Shown: piece after piece, positions 7,492 to 14,725 of the stretch | How the letters are laid out: every line of letters starts with the position of its first letter | How positions within the stretch are numbered: the stretch's first letter is position 1 | NCBI GenBank assembly: GCA_004555405.1 | Contig: SFIE01000013.1 | Span: forward strand, 1-64,000 | DNA: 64,000 nt | From: Subdoligranulum sp. | GTDB lineage: Bacteria > Bacillota > Clostridia > Oscillospirales > Ruminococcaceae | Direction: 5' to 3' | The notes under the pieces: generated by a model | The model's database searches: none | Seen by the model: the letters and a program-made list of their open reading frames with translations, nothing else | Told to the model about the DNA's origin: nothing | Made by a program: the position numbers and the translations under genes

Positions 7492-8745
7492 TCAGTTGAT
7501 TTTCTTGGCTTCCAGCCCGGTGAACTGCTCCCAGCGGTCGATAATCACATCCGCGTACTGGGGGTCCATCTCCATGACGCGGCAACTGCGGTGCAACTGC
7601 TCACAGGCGATCAGCGTGCTGCCGCTGCCTCCGAACAAGTCCAGCACGATCTGGCCAGGCTTTGAACTGTTTTTGATCAGCTTACCCAGCAGAGGAACCG
7701 GCTTCATGGTCGGGTGGTCCTTGCTGGCTGCGGGTTTGTTGAAGCGCAGCACAGTGCTGGGCTCTTTGTCCAGCATTTCCTGCGCCTTAAGGGCCCAGTT
7801 GAGTAGATCGGATTTAGACAGCTTCTTCAGATCCTCCGGCTTTGCCTCGTCGATCACCGTGGTGTTGGTGCGGTCATTGATGAAGTAATGCCCCGCGCCA
7901 GGCTTCCAGCCATACAGGCAGGGCTCGTGCTGATACTGATAGTCTGCTCGGCCCAGCACAAGGCTGTTTTTAACCCAGATCAGGCAGCCGTGCAGCTCCC
8001 AGCCAGCTTCGCGGAACATGGCGCGGAATGCCTCACCCTCGGTGTCTGCGTGGAAGATATAGGCGGCAGCACCGGTGCGGCAAACCTCGTAGGCGTTGGT
8101 ATAGGCTTGCAGCAGGAACTGCCGAAACTGGCTTTCTCCCATGCTGTCGTTCTGGATTTTTTTGCCGTTGCTGCCCTCGTAGTCCACATTGTAGGGTGGA
8201 TCAGTAACCAGCAGATCAGCGCTTGTACCGTCCATCAGAGCCATCACATCTCGCGGATCTGTGCTGTCGCCGCAAACCAGGCGATGGTTACCCAGCTGCC
8301 ATACATCACCGGGCCTACAGATCGGCTCGGTGGGAAGCTCCACATCATAGTCATCCTCGAATGCCTCCGGATCGACCTCAGGCAGCTCCACATTCAGTCC
8401 AAACTGCGACATATCGAGGTCGATGGTGGCCAGCTCTGCGCTGAGCAGCGGCAGGTCCCATGCGGCAACCTCACCGGTGCTGTTGTCGGCGATACGGTAT
8501 GCCTTGACCTGATCGGGGGTCAGCTCATCCGCGACGACTACCGGCACCTCTTTCAGGTGCAGGCTCTTGGCCGCTTTGTAGCGGGTGTGGCCTACAATGA
8601 TCACGCCGTCCTTGTCCACCACGATCGGCTGCTGGAACCCGAATTCCTTGATGCTGTTGGCCACCGGCTTGACTGCGGCGGCGTTGTTTCGCGGGTTTTT
8701 ATCATAAGGGATGATTGATTTGATATCCCTGATTTCTACTTTCAT
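7492..8745 (-). CDS. ParB-N domain fused to DNA adenine/cytosine-N4 methyltransferase
   Basis: A 417-residue fusion. Residues 1-95 are a ParB/sulfiredoxin-like domain (PYDKNPRNN, IIVGHTRYKAAKSL). After a linker comes a beta-class DNA methyltransferase with TDPPY near residue 181 and the SAM-binding FGGSGST near residue 371. It has 11 nt to TerS and heads the late operon behind two terminators and a putative phage promoter (element A). Likely roles are protection from host restriction or marking phage DNA before packaging. The start is supported by GGAGG 6 nt upstream. Confidence 0.9.
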   Translation of the reverse strand: MKVEIRDIKSIIPYDKNPRNNAAAVKPVANSIKEFGFQQPIVVDKDGVIIVGHTRYKAAKSLHLKEVPVVVADELTPDQVKAYRIADNSTGEVAAWDLPLLSAELATIDLDMSQFGLNVELPEVDPEAFEDDYDVELPTEPICRPGDVWQLGNHRLVCGDSTDPRDVMALMDGTSADLLVTDPPYNVDYEGSNGKKIQNDSMGESQFRQFLLQAYTNAYEVCRTGAAAYIFHADTEGEAFRAMFREAGWELHGCLIWVKNSLVLGRADYQYQHEPCLYGWKPGAGHYFINDRTNTTVIDEAKPEDLKKLSKSDLLNWALKAQEMLDKEPSTVLRFNKPAASKDHPTMKPVPLLGKLIKNSSKPGQIVLDLFGGSGSTLIACEQLHRSCRVMEMDPQYADVIIDRWEQFTGLEAKKIN

Positions 8746-8761
8746 GCGATCCTCCGATAAT

Positions 8762-8794
8762 AAAAAATGCCTCTGGTATTATTCTACCAGAGGC
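8762..8794 (-). terminator. Terminator upstream of the methyltransferase gene
   Basis: On the minus strand, GCCTCTGGTA-GAATAA-TACCAGAGGC is followed by ATTTTTTATT. It would end transcription from the accessory block. The loop contains the TAGAAT hexamer of promoter-like element A. Confidence 0.85.
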
Positions 8795-8820
8795 CGCGGT
8801 TTAGAATGTGACAGGATTTA
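8781..8820 (-). promoter_or_regulatory. Phage promoter-like element A
   Basis: TGTCAC box (complement of 8808-8813) with TAGAAT (complement of 8781-8786) exactly 21 nt downstream. It is one of four copies. It would drive the methyltransferase-terminase operon with a leader of about 30 nt. Confidence 0.5.
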
Positions 8821-8856
8821 CCCCGGCAGGGAGAAAGGAGGAAAGACCTACCGGGG
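8821..8856. other. Stem-loop between two terminators
   Basis: CCCCGGCAGG (8821-8830) pairs with CCTACCGGGG (8847-8856) with one G-T pair. With the two flanking terminator hairpins it makes the 186-nt gap upstream of the methyltransferase almost fully structured. Confidence 0.6.
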
Positions 8857-8863
8857 CGGAACG

Positions 8864-8894
8864 AAAAAAGGAGGTGCTTCGATGAAGCACCTCC
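8864..8894 (-). terminator. Terminator after the ART2 / basic-protein pair
   Basis: On the minus strand, GGAGGTGCTTC-ATC-GAAGCACCTCC is followed by six Ts. It is a perfect 11-bp stem and ends the ADP-ribosyltransferase block. Confidence 0.88.
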
Positions 8895-8935
8895 AGTGTA
8901 GCACACTTCCTGTTGGAAAATGTGACAGGATTTAC
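8895..8935 (-). promoter_or_regulatory. Phage promoter-like element B
   Basis: TGTCAC box (complement of 8922-8927), 21-nt spacer, TACACT (complement of 8895-8900) preceded by TGC as in an extended -10. It begins at the stop codon of the small basic gene. A terminator hairpin lies immediately downstream, so any transcript would be tiny. Confidence 0.4.
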
Positions 8936-9210
8936 TTGGTTTTCTTGGCTGCTGCCTTCTTCTTGGGCGCAGGGGCTGTTTTTGCCTTGCTTGCTGCAGC
9001 TTTTTTTACGGCTCGTTTGGCGGCATCCTCACGGTCTGCCTCAGCCCAGTGTTCTTTGGCGAGCTGCTGGAACTGCTTATCTGTAAACTTCTTGCCTGCT
9101 TTTTCTGCTGCTTTCTCTGCTTCAACATGCTTGCGCATGAGGTCTGCCTGCCACCAGTCCATGGAGTCGCGTGTATCTACCTCACGGGGGTTTCTGAATT
9201 TTGGGGCCAT
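8932..9210 (-). CDS. Small protein with lysine/alanine-rich tail (92 aa), ART2 partner
   Basis: Not recognised. The N-terminal part (MAPKFRNPREVDTRDSMDWW) is followed by a charged helix. The last 30 residues are Ala/Lys/Pro repeats like a histone H1 tail (KKAAASKAKTAPAPKKKAAA). AGGAGG precedes the ATG, and the gene follows the ART2 gene by 19 nt. The other ART gene is also followed by a small protein with a KKK-rich tail, so the pairing looks functional: a nucleic-acid-binding or substrate partner, or an internal head protein. That is inference. Confidence 0.65.
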   Translation of the reverse strand: MAPKFRNPREVDTRDSMDWWQADLMRKHVEAEKAAEKAGKKFTDKQFQQLAKEHWAEADREDAAKRAVKKAAASKAKTAPAPKKKAAAKKTK

Positions 9211-9229
9211 GCTTTAATCCTCCTAAACT

Positions 9230-10081
9230 TTACCAGCTTGGCGCGCGTGCGCCTGTTCTGGTCAAAACTTTCTTCTGTGTGGTCACCGCGCTTCGATCAA
9301 GCACCGTGTAGTAGCTGCCACGCTGAATGACATTGTACCCGCACATGGCCGCGAATATCGACTTCACACCATCTGTGCTGCCGCCGTTGGGATAGTACCC
9401 TTGGGAAAAGCGCAGCAGGTTCCGATAAGCTTTCGGGTGAGAGACACTCCAGGCTCGAAACTGTCCACTCAAAGCGCTATCGCTGATAACTTTCGCCTTA
9501 CGGTTTAGAAAACTGCGAAATTGGGTAGAGCCTGTTGAACTGCCGTATGCCCATGACCCGGCCGATGTGGATGCAAAATAGGTTCCATCTCCATAGTACC
9601 CGCCACTGAGGTACTGCCTCTCTTTTCGGCTCATGAACTGATCGGCCAGAACCTTTGTGTTTGGGACATGGGCCTTTGCGGCGTCGTCTGAATGGTACAA
9701 GACTTTTTGCCCGGCAGCTTTGGCAGCAGTTAAAAACGCTTTATCGCCGGTGATCAGCTCGGTCGGTCGGCTCGTCCAGCCGATGGCATTGAAGAATCGT
9801 TGCGTGTCGGTGGCCTGCTGCTTGCTAACCCCTTGTTGGGGCAGCTCTACCGTGGTGTGCGCCTTGATGGCGTTGAGCACATGGTTGAGCTGCCCGTCGC
9901 TCAGCCCGGATAGCTGCGTTACATCCAGCGAGCCGTCATTGCTTCTTGCCGCAGCCAGCGTCTGCTGATAAGGTGTGGCCGCCTGCTGCGGCGCAGGGGC
10001 GGGTGCTGGAGGTGGTGTGGGTACAGCGGCCGCGATCGCGCGTGCCATACCCTGCTGTCCTGATAGTCTGCCTCTGCCCAT
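9230..10081 (-). CDS. ADP-ribosyltransferase-like protein 2 (H-Y type)
   Basis: A 283-residue protein. Residues 1-6 are MGRGRL, identical to the other ART protein here, then an Ala/Pro/Gln-rich flexible linker to about residue 50. The C-terminal domain has VLYHSDD (H130) and GGYYGDGTYFASTSAGSWAYG-like sequence around Y168, matching the NAD-binding H and Y strands of diphtheria-toxin/PARP-type transferases. It ends with CGYNVIQRGSYYTVLDRSAV, the YDAI-YYVVLDR pattern seen in phage-borne ARTs. It has its own promoter-like element C and GGGAGG ribosome site. The target is unknown. Function is inferred from motifs only. Confidence 0.65.
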   Translation of the reverse strand: MGRGRLSGQQGMARAIAAAVPTPPPAPAPAPQQAATPYQQTLAAARSNDGSLDVTQLSGLSDGQLNHVLNAIKAHTTVELPQQGVSKQQATDTQRFFNAIGWTSRPTELITGDKAFLTAAKAAGQKVLYHSDDAAKAHVPNTKVLADQFMSRKERQYLSGGYYGDGTYFASTSAGSWAYGSSTGSTQFRSFLNRKAKVISDSALSGQFRAWSVSHPKAYRNLLRFSQGYYPNGGSTDGVKSIFAAMCGYNVIQRGSYYTVLDRSAVTTQKKVLTRTGARAPSW

Positions 10082-10111
10082 GCGGTGCCTCCCTCAAATC
10101 GTTATGAGGTC

Positions 10112-10152
10112 AGCATACCATGGCTTTGGCGGCAAAATGTGACAGGTTTTAT
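10112..10152 (-). promoter_or_regulatory. Phage promoter-like element C
   Basis: TGTCAC (complement of 10139-10144), 21-nt spacer, TATGCT (complement of 10112-10117). It lies between the macrodomain stop and the ART2 start and would give a leader of roughly 25 nt with the GGGAGG site. Confidence 0.55.
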
Positions 10153-10655
10153 TTGCTCAGTGCATGGGTGAAAGCCTGGTACTCACGGTCGGCAAAGCAA
10201 TAAATGCGAATGTCGGTGCAGGTCTTGACGGGGTAATCCCGGAGGGCTTTCACCGCAATTTGCACCGCTTCCTCGAGGGGGTAGCCATAAATGCCGGTGC
10301 TGATGGAGCACAGGCCAATACTGTGACAGCCGTGTTCTTCGGCCTGTTTGAGGCATGCCTGGTAAACGCTATACAGCTGATCGGCGTTGGCTTTGGTGCC
10401 ACGGTAGATGGGGCCTACCGCGTGGATAATGTACTTGGCTTTCAGCTTGAACCCTGGGGTGGCCACGGCACTGCCGGTGGGGCAGCCGCCGATAGCCCGG
10501 CAGGCTCTGTCGAGCTGGTCATATCCGGCTGCTGAGAAGATCGCACCACACACACCGCCGCCCGGAGCAAGCTGCGCGTTGGCAGCATTCACAATGGCAT
10601 CGGTATCGGCGTACACCACGCTGCCCTTGTGGGCGGTGATTTTAGCGCTGCTCAT
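10149..10655 (-). CDS. Macrodomain ADP-ribose hydrolase
   Basis: A 168-residue stand-alone macrodomain of the MacroD/YmdB-like type, which hydrolyses ADP-ribose from proteins, nucleic acids or O-acetyl-ADP-ribose. The binding loop is DAIVNAANAQLAPGGGV (residues 19-35). CPTGSAVATPGFKL-AKYIIHAVGP and the second loop SISTGIYGYP (117-126) are all intact. The start is the ATG at 10655, 7 nt after the stop of the upstream basic gene; a longer reading to 10826 lies inside that gene. It sits between two ART genes, so it probably reverses their modification or protects the cell before lysis. A non-DarT neighbour argues against a DarTG system. Confidence 0.9.
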   Translation of the reverse strand: MSSAKITAHKGSVVYADTDAIVNAANAQLAPGGGVCGAIFSAAGYDQLDRACRAIGGCPTGSAVATPGFKLKAKYIIHAVGPIYRGTKANADQLYSVYQACLKQAEEHGCHSIGLCSISTGIYGYPLEEAVQIAVKALRDYPVKTCTDIRIYCFADREYQAFTHALSK

Positions 10656-10662
10656 GGTCAGG

Positions 10663-10848
10663 TCACTTCGCTTTCTTCTTTTTCGCGGTGGTTTTCTTCT
10701 TAGGCTTGTCCGGCATGATGATGCCTGCACGAATGTTGGCTTCGTGGATCCGGCGCTGCTCTGCCTTGCTGGCAGGCAAACTGTCCAGCTGTGTAAAGGG
10801 CTGAACCGGCAGCCCACTCCATTCATCGATCTCTATTTTCTTGCCCAT
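10663..10848 (-). CDS. Small protein with lysine-rich tail (61 aa), ART1 partner
   Basis: Unknown 61-residue protein starting MGKKIEIDEWSGLPVQPF. The centre is a short charged helix (SKAEQRRIHEANIRAGI), and the C-terminus is KPKKKTTAKKKKAK. AGGAGG precedes the ATG. It follows ART1 by 35 nt and precedes the macrodomain by 7 nt, so the three are co-translated. It has the same design as the 92-aa protein after ART2 (structured N-terminus, lysine tail) but no clear sequence identity. Confidence 0.62.
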   Translation of the reverse strand: MGKKIEIDEWSGLPVQPFTQLDSLPASKAEQRRIHEANIRAGIIMPDKPKKKTTAKKKKAK

Positions 10849-10883
10849 TCTGAAAACCTCCTGTTGGTTTTGTTATCTGCATT

Positions 10884-11672
10884 TTACCAAGCTTCCACGA
10901 TAATTTCAATCACTTTTTTCGCACCGCCTGCTCGGGGGTATGCAGTTCTGCCTGTGTGTCGGACGCCTGTGATTTTGAATTGCGTTCCGCGCCCCAGCGC
11001 CACCTCCGCCTGCGATTGCTGAACCATAGCCGCCTTAAGCGATTTGCTGGTGTGGATCGTCAGCTGAACCTCTCGCCCGCCGCCCAACATACCCCCCGGT
11101 AGAAACGGGCTCTTGGCCTTGTCGTGGCTCGTACTTGTGAATCCTTTAGCCGTCCAACTCTTGCCTACGAGCGCCTTGCGCAGCTGCGCATCGCTCATCT
11201 GGCCGGGGTTTTTGATGCCGAAATGGCGAGTGATGAAATCGTCGTGGTCGCCGCGGTAAAGTGTGGTTTCGTGCCCGATGGGCCCCATGAGCTTGTCCAA
11301 ACCCGCGACCATGCGCTGTGCGCGGGGGCTGAGCTTGCTGATTGCTGTTCCGCTCTCCAGTGCGTAGTTCACATTCTGCGCGAATCCGAACCCGGTAGAG
11401 GTTTGTGCGGGGTTGATGTAATCCTGATTCGCCTGGTATGTGTTCCAGTCGCGCCTTTTGCGCTGGCTGGCTACAAGGGCTGTCTGCTGTGCGGCGGTAA
11501 GCTCAGGGAATCCGTGCGCTCCCGTGGGCGGCTGACTAACCGGCGCAGGCACAGGCGCAGTCTGCTGCACCGGGGCTGCGGCCTGCTGCACAGCTGCCAC
11601 TGTATTTGCCGCGGCCTGCGGCTGCGGGGCGGTGGATAAACCGTGACTGGCTGCCAGTCTGCCTCTACCCAT
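10884..11672 (-). CDS. ADP-ribosyltransferase 1 (R-STS-QxE type)
   Basis: A 262-residue protein. MGRGRL opens the protein, then an Ala/Gln/Pro linker to about residue 50. The catalytic domain has the full clostridial C2/C3-toxin signature: TLYRGDHDDF with R140, KGFTSTSHDKA with S180-T181-S182, and SQAEVALGRG with Q221-x-E223. QxE is typical of C3-like and other non-arginine-specific transferases. The start overlaps the DUF4417 stop by 8 nt and has AGGAGG 9 nt upstream. It has no secretion signal. The shared N-terminus with ART2 suggests common targeting, for example packaging in the virion as with T4 Alt; this is inference. Confidence 0.82.
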   Translation of the reverse strand: MGRGRLAASHGLSTAPQPQAAANTVAAVQQAAAPVQQTAPVPAPVSQPPTGAHGFPELTAAQQTALVASQRKRRDWNTYQANQDYINPAQTSTGFGFAQNVNYALESGTAISKLSPRAQRMVAGLDKLMGPIGHETTLYRGDHDDFITRHFGIKNPGQMSDAQLRKALVGKSWTAKGFTSTSHDKAKSPFLPGGMLGGGREVQLTIHTSKSLKAAMVQQSQAEVALGRGTQFKITGVRHTGRTAYPRAGGAKKVIEIIVEAW

Positions 11673-12372
11673 GCTTTTTGTCCTCCTGTGCCAGCTTGCC
11701 CGCCAGCTTTTTGGTTAGAAATCTTGCGCCCATCATGGTGTGCGCGTAGTGCCTGTAAGGAATGCCCGCACTCTTGCACAGCTGCTCGATCTCCGGTGTG
11801 AGAATGCCGTACACGAGCAGCCCGGTGGGGGCCTTGGTGCGGAAAAGCTCCCGTACACCTGCCAGAAAGAACCCCTCGTAGTCGGCTTTGCGTTTGAGGC
11901 AGCCGACCGTGCTGATCGCTACTGTGCTGCGCTCGGGCAGCCCGTCAAAGCACCAGCTTAGGCTGGCCTCATCGGCCCAGCTTGCACTGGGTATCACGGT
12001 CAGCCCGCGGGCCTGCCACCATGCTCCCAGCAGCTGGTTGCGGTAATGATTCCAGCGCTGGAGCGGCTCTGGGAAATCGAGGTACATGGAAAAATCCGGC
12101 TCGATGACAAACTCAAATTGCCGAAGGAGCTCTATGTACACCTCCGGCTGCGCCCACACCCGCTCGAATTGGTAATCGTCACTGTAGAAATGCAGCCCCT
12201 GTGCGGCTCGAAACTCGCAGCTGAGCGCGTCCTTAAATCGCACCATGGCCTCGGCCTCGGTGGGAAACGCGACCGGCTGCATCTGTGCAAACCCGCTCGG
12301 GGTGAGCTGAACCTCGGGCAGCAAGTGCCAATTCACCAGCTTGGCTGTGCGGAATCGCTCATTATCTGCCAT
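11665..12372 (-). CDS. DUF4417 protein
   Basis: A 235-residue protein of the phage and plasmid family DUF4417, function unknown. Hallmarks are FYSDDYQFERVW, PDFSMYLDFP, WNHYRNQLLGAWWQARGLTVIPS and WCFDGLPERSTVAISTVG. The start is the ATG at 12372 (MADNERF) after GGGGGAG, not the upstream in-frame ATG. It is first in the block DUF4417-ART1-basic protein-macrodomain, downstream of promoter-like element D. Because of the overlap with ART1 it is probably translated together with it. Confidence 0.82.
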   Translation of the reverse strand: MADNERFRTAKLVNWHLLPEVQLTPSGFAQMQPVAFPTEAEAMVRFKDALSCEFRAAQGLHFYSDDYQFERVWAQPEVYIELLRQFEFVIEPDFSMYLDFPEPLQRWNHYRNQLLGAWWQARGLTVIPSASWADEASLSWCFDGLPERSTVAISTVGCLKRKADYEGFFLAGVRELFRTKAPTGLLVYGILTPEIEQLCKSAGIPYRHYAHTMMGARFLTKKLAGKLAQEDKKHG

Positions 12373-12429
12373 GTCTGCTCTCCCCCTGAATCGCAAATTC
12401 CCCGGTTTGTTGCGCTTCCACGAAGCGAC

Positions 12430-12744
12430 TTACCGGGGGTTGGTGGCCCTGCCATGGTACGCTTGCTCCATAGGCGTGGCAGGGCCGTCTGTGGTTATCG
12501 TAGCACGGTTGTCGGGGGCATTTGTGACAGGTTTATCGACTTCGGCCAGCGCGCGGTGTGCGATCTGGCAGACTGTGTTGGCGGTGTTCCCGCCGCCGAT
12601 TACCAGGGCCACCTTGACCCAGCTCACTTTACCCGGCCCCAGAAAGGCAACCTCCAAAATGCGGCGGCAGAGGGGGTCCTCCATCGCTCGGATGATTTCC
12701 CTCCGCTGCTCGCGAGTAAGTCGCCTGAACGCTCTGATCCTCAA
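12430..12744 (-). CDS. Phage sigma-70-like / HTH regulatory protein
   Basis: A 104-residue protein resembling small phage proteins annotated as RNA polymerase sigma factor-like. It has LTREQRREIIRAMEDPLC, then a helix-turn-helix VSWVKVALVIGGGNTANTVCQIAHRAL. The start is a TTG at 12744 overlapping the SNF2 stop (TTGA) with AGGAGG 8 nt upstream. Position at the early-late junction fits a late-gene regulator, as in other Clostridial phages; this is inference. The last 30 codons contain promoter-like element D and a hairpin, so the true functional domain ends before them. Confidence 0.65.
   Translation of the reverse strand: MRIRAFRRLTREQRREIIRAMEDPLCRRILEVAFLGPGKVSWVKVALVIGGGNTANTVCQIAHRALAEVDKPVTNAPDNRATITTDGPATPMEQAYHGRATNPR
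12443..12488. other. Hairpin in the 3' end of the sigma-like gene
   Basis: GGCCCTGCCA and TGGCAGGGCC form a perfect 10-bp stem within roughly 12443-12488, just downstream of element D on the minus strand. No T-run follows, so it is a leader hairpin for the DUF4417-ART1 transcript rather than a terminator. Confidence 0.55.
12497..12541 (-). promoter_or_regulatory. Phage promoter-like element D
   Basis: TGTCAC (complement of 12524-12529), 21-nt spacer, TACGAT (complement of 12497-12502) preceded by TGC. It is inside the 3' part of the sigma-like gene and would transcribe DUF4417, ART1, the basic protein and the macrodomain. Confidence 0.5.
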
Positions 12745-14129
12745 TCCCTCGCCTCCTTTTGTGCTTTGGCTGCCAGCGCCTTGATGCCATCGATCAGCCC
12801 CTGCTGTGTGCTGCCTTTGTGCTGCAGTGCCTGCAGCACCATCTCGTCGGCGCTATCCTTGACCAGCAGTCGATGGATGATGACCGGCTGCGGCTGTCCC
12901 TGTCGGTACAGACGCGCCACCCCCTGCTGGTACAGCTCGAGGTTCCACGGCAGGCCGTACCAGATCATGTGTCGGCCGCCCTGCTGCAGGTTGAGCCCAT
13001 AGGCGCAGCTGGCGGGCTGCGCCAGAAGAACATTGATCTCGCCCCGGTTCCAGGCTCGCTGTTCGGCCTCGGATTCCAACAGCGCCACTCTAAGGCCCTT
13101 ACAGCGCGTCTTGAGCGCTTCCAGTATCCGTGTCCGATCGAACTCGAAAGCGTAAAACACAAGGGCATTCTGCCCGTCCAGCGCCTCGATCAGCTCCACC
13201 AGCGCATCCAGCTTGGCGCTGTTGATCTCATGGGCCTGTTTTTCGGTGTCGTATAATCCGCCGTTGCAGAGCTGCAGCAGCTTGTTAGTCAGAGTAGCCG
13301 CCTGCAGTGCCGTGATCGTTTCCCCGTCGACATCAAGCAGCATACATCCTTGCAGCTGGTCGTAGACCTTGCGGTCGCTCGGCGGCAACACCACCGGGAT
13401 GTCCTCGACGATTTTGTCGGGAAGCTGCAGATGGTCGGCGGCCTGCATACTGATGCAGACATCCGCCAACTTGGCCTGTATGATCTCGGCCGCGCCCTTA
13501 CGCTCCCGCCAGCTGTAGATTTGCATACCGTTGCGTTTGTCGGGTTGAAAGTAGCTATCTCGGTACGAGGTAAAACGCTGCCCCAGCCGCTCGCCCTGAT
13601 CGAGCAGATAGGCCTGCGCCCAAAGGTCCAGGTAGTCTTTCGGGGCGGGCGTGCCTGTGAGCTCGATCACCCGGTGGATCTGTGGTCTGACGCGGCGCAG
13701 GGCCTTAAAGCGCTGTGTGGTGTGGTGCTTGAAGCTGCTTGCCTCATCCAGCACCACCGTGTCAAAGGGCCACTTGCGCCTGCACGCCTGCGCCAACCAC
13801 ACCACGCTGTCACGGTTGGTGATGTAGATATCGGCCTTTTTCCTGAGGGCGGCCTCGCGCTGCTTTGCCGTGCCCAGCACAGTACTTACACGCAGCCCCC
13901 GCAGGTGCTCCCACTTGGCTATCTCGTCCTGCCATGTAGCCTCGGCTACTTTCTTGGGCGCGACAATCAACACACGCTCGGCCTCCCCCAACAGCAGCAG
14001 CGTGCGCAGCGCTGTGAGCGTGATCACAGTTTTGCCCAGCCCCATTTCCAGCCACAGTGCTACGCTCGGGCGCTCCACGATAGCGCGGATGCACTCCTGC
14101 TGGTACGGGTGCGGCTTAAAGCTGTCCAT
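12741..14129 (-). CDS. SNF2-family helicase
   Basis: A 462-residue two-RecA-domain translocase of the phage SNF2 group. Domain 1 has LEMGLGKT (Walker A), VLIVAPKKV, VVLDEASSFK (DEAS box) and LTGTPAPKDYLDLWAQ. Domain 2 has NALVFYAFEFDR, a Q-rich WNRGEINVLLAQPASCAYGLNLQ and YRQGQPQPVIIHRL. It probably works with VRR-NUC and VirE in phage replication or repair. The ATG at 14129 follows AAGGGGG by 9 nt; a GTG one codon upstream is less likely. It overlaps VRR-NUC by 14 nt and the sigma-like gene by 4 nt. Confidence 0.92.
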   Translation of the reverse strand: MDSFKPHPYQQECIRAIVERPSVALWLEMGLGKTVITLTALRTLLLLGEAERVLIVAPKKVAEATWQDEIAKWEHLRGLRVSTVLGTAKQREAALRKKADIYITNRDSVVWLAQACRRKWPFDTVVLDEASSFKHHTTQRFKALRRVRPQIHRVIELTGTPAPKDYLDLWAQAYLLDQGERLGQRFTSYRDSYFQPDKRNGMQIYSWRERKGAAEIIQAKLADVCISMQAADHLQLPDKIVEDIPVVLPPSDRKVYDQLQGCMLLDVDGETITALQAATLTNKLLQLCNGGLYDTEKQAHEINSAKLDALVELIEALDGQNALVFYAFEFDRTRILEALKTRCKGLRVALLESEAEQRAWNRGEINVLLAQPASCAYGLNLQQGGRHMIWYGLPWNLELYQQGVARLYRQGQPQPVIIHRLLVKDSADEMVLQALQHKGSTQQGLIDGIKALAAKAQKEARD

Positions 14130-14481
14130 CACGCTGCGCCCCCTTGACGGCCTTACCGGGCAGGCTGGGATGCTCGACCCCGGTCAGCGCTTTGGACACG
14201 CTGCCCAGATAGTCGGCCAAGCTGCGGGCCTCCCCGGGGGTGCTGACTATGTAGGCGTAGCAGCCCAACCGGTGCAGTTCCTGCTGCCAGAACGACTGCA
14301 GCCCGCCTTTGGCCACCGACTTGCCCGGTGCCTTAAGCTCCACAAAGGCTACAAGGCCCCCCGGCAGAATGCAGATGCGGTCCGGCACGCCCGCCGTGCC
14401 TGGTGCCACCCACTTGATGCACCACCCGCCCTGCTGCTTGATGGCGTTACGCAGGGTTTGCTCGATGTAGTTTTCTCGCAT
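14116..14481 (-). CDS. VRR-NUC domain nuclease
   Basis: A 121-residue stand-alone VRR-NUC nuclease of the PD-(D/E)XK fold, common in phage replication modules and thought to cut branched DNA. Catalytic motifs are GVPDRI and FVELKAPGK (D and ExK), with the family-typical Q (LQSFWQQELHRLG) in the following helix. The start ATG has GGAGG upstream. The first half of the upstream gap carries a GTCAACC pair, then the large iteron block. Confidence 0.9.
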   Translation of the reverse strand: MRENYIEQTLRNAIKQQGGWCIKWVAPGTAGVPDRICILPGGLVAFVELKAPGKSVAKGGLQSFWQQELHRLGCYAYIVSTPGEARSLADYLGSVSKALTGVEHPSLPGKAVKGAQRDGQL

Positions 14482-14507
14482 GTAGTTTTGTCCTCCTTTG
14501 GCGGCTT

Positions 14508-14708
14508 GTCAACCAAGTCAACCGATTTTCCCCTATATACCTAAAAAACAAGCTATAGGCTGTATGTGTATCCCCTAATCCGTATTTTAATTTATATTAA
14601 ATATTTGGTTGACTTGGTTGACATATATTATATATAACGATTATTCGTCGTTTTCTTGTCAACCAAGTTTGTCAACCGCGTCAACCGTGTCAACCAAATT
14701 TGTCAACC
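14508..14708. repeat. Iteron array with AT-rich core, candidate replication origin
   Basis: The 244-nt gap between VirE and VRR-NUC holds nine copies of GTCAACC or its complement GGTTGAC. Two are at 14508-14523, two at 14607-14622 (inverted), and five at 14658, 14671, 14680, 14689 and 14702 (spacings 13, 9, 9, 13). Between the inverted sets lies an AT-only stretch (14621-14636). The long AT-rich segment at 14524-14606 would melt easily. The core is duplicated, inverted, at the left window edge. Best read as an origin with a flanking unwinding element, or as a multi-site operator. Confidence 0.7.
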
Positions 14709-14725
14709 AAACTCGCGTTTTTAAA

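Noticed and set aside
9230-10655. DarTG DNA ADP-ribosylation system
   Set aside because: The macrodomain fits, but neither ART has DarT motifs; one is R-STS-QxE and the other H-Y type.
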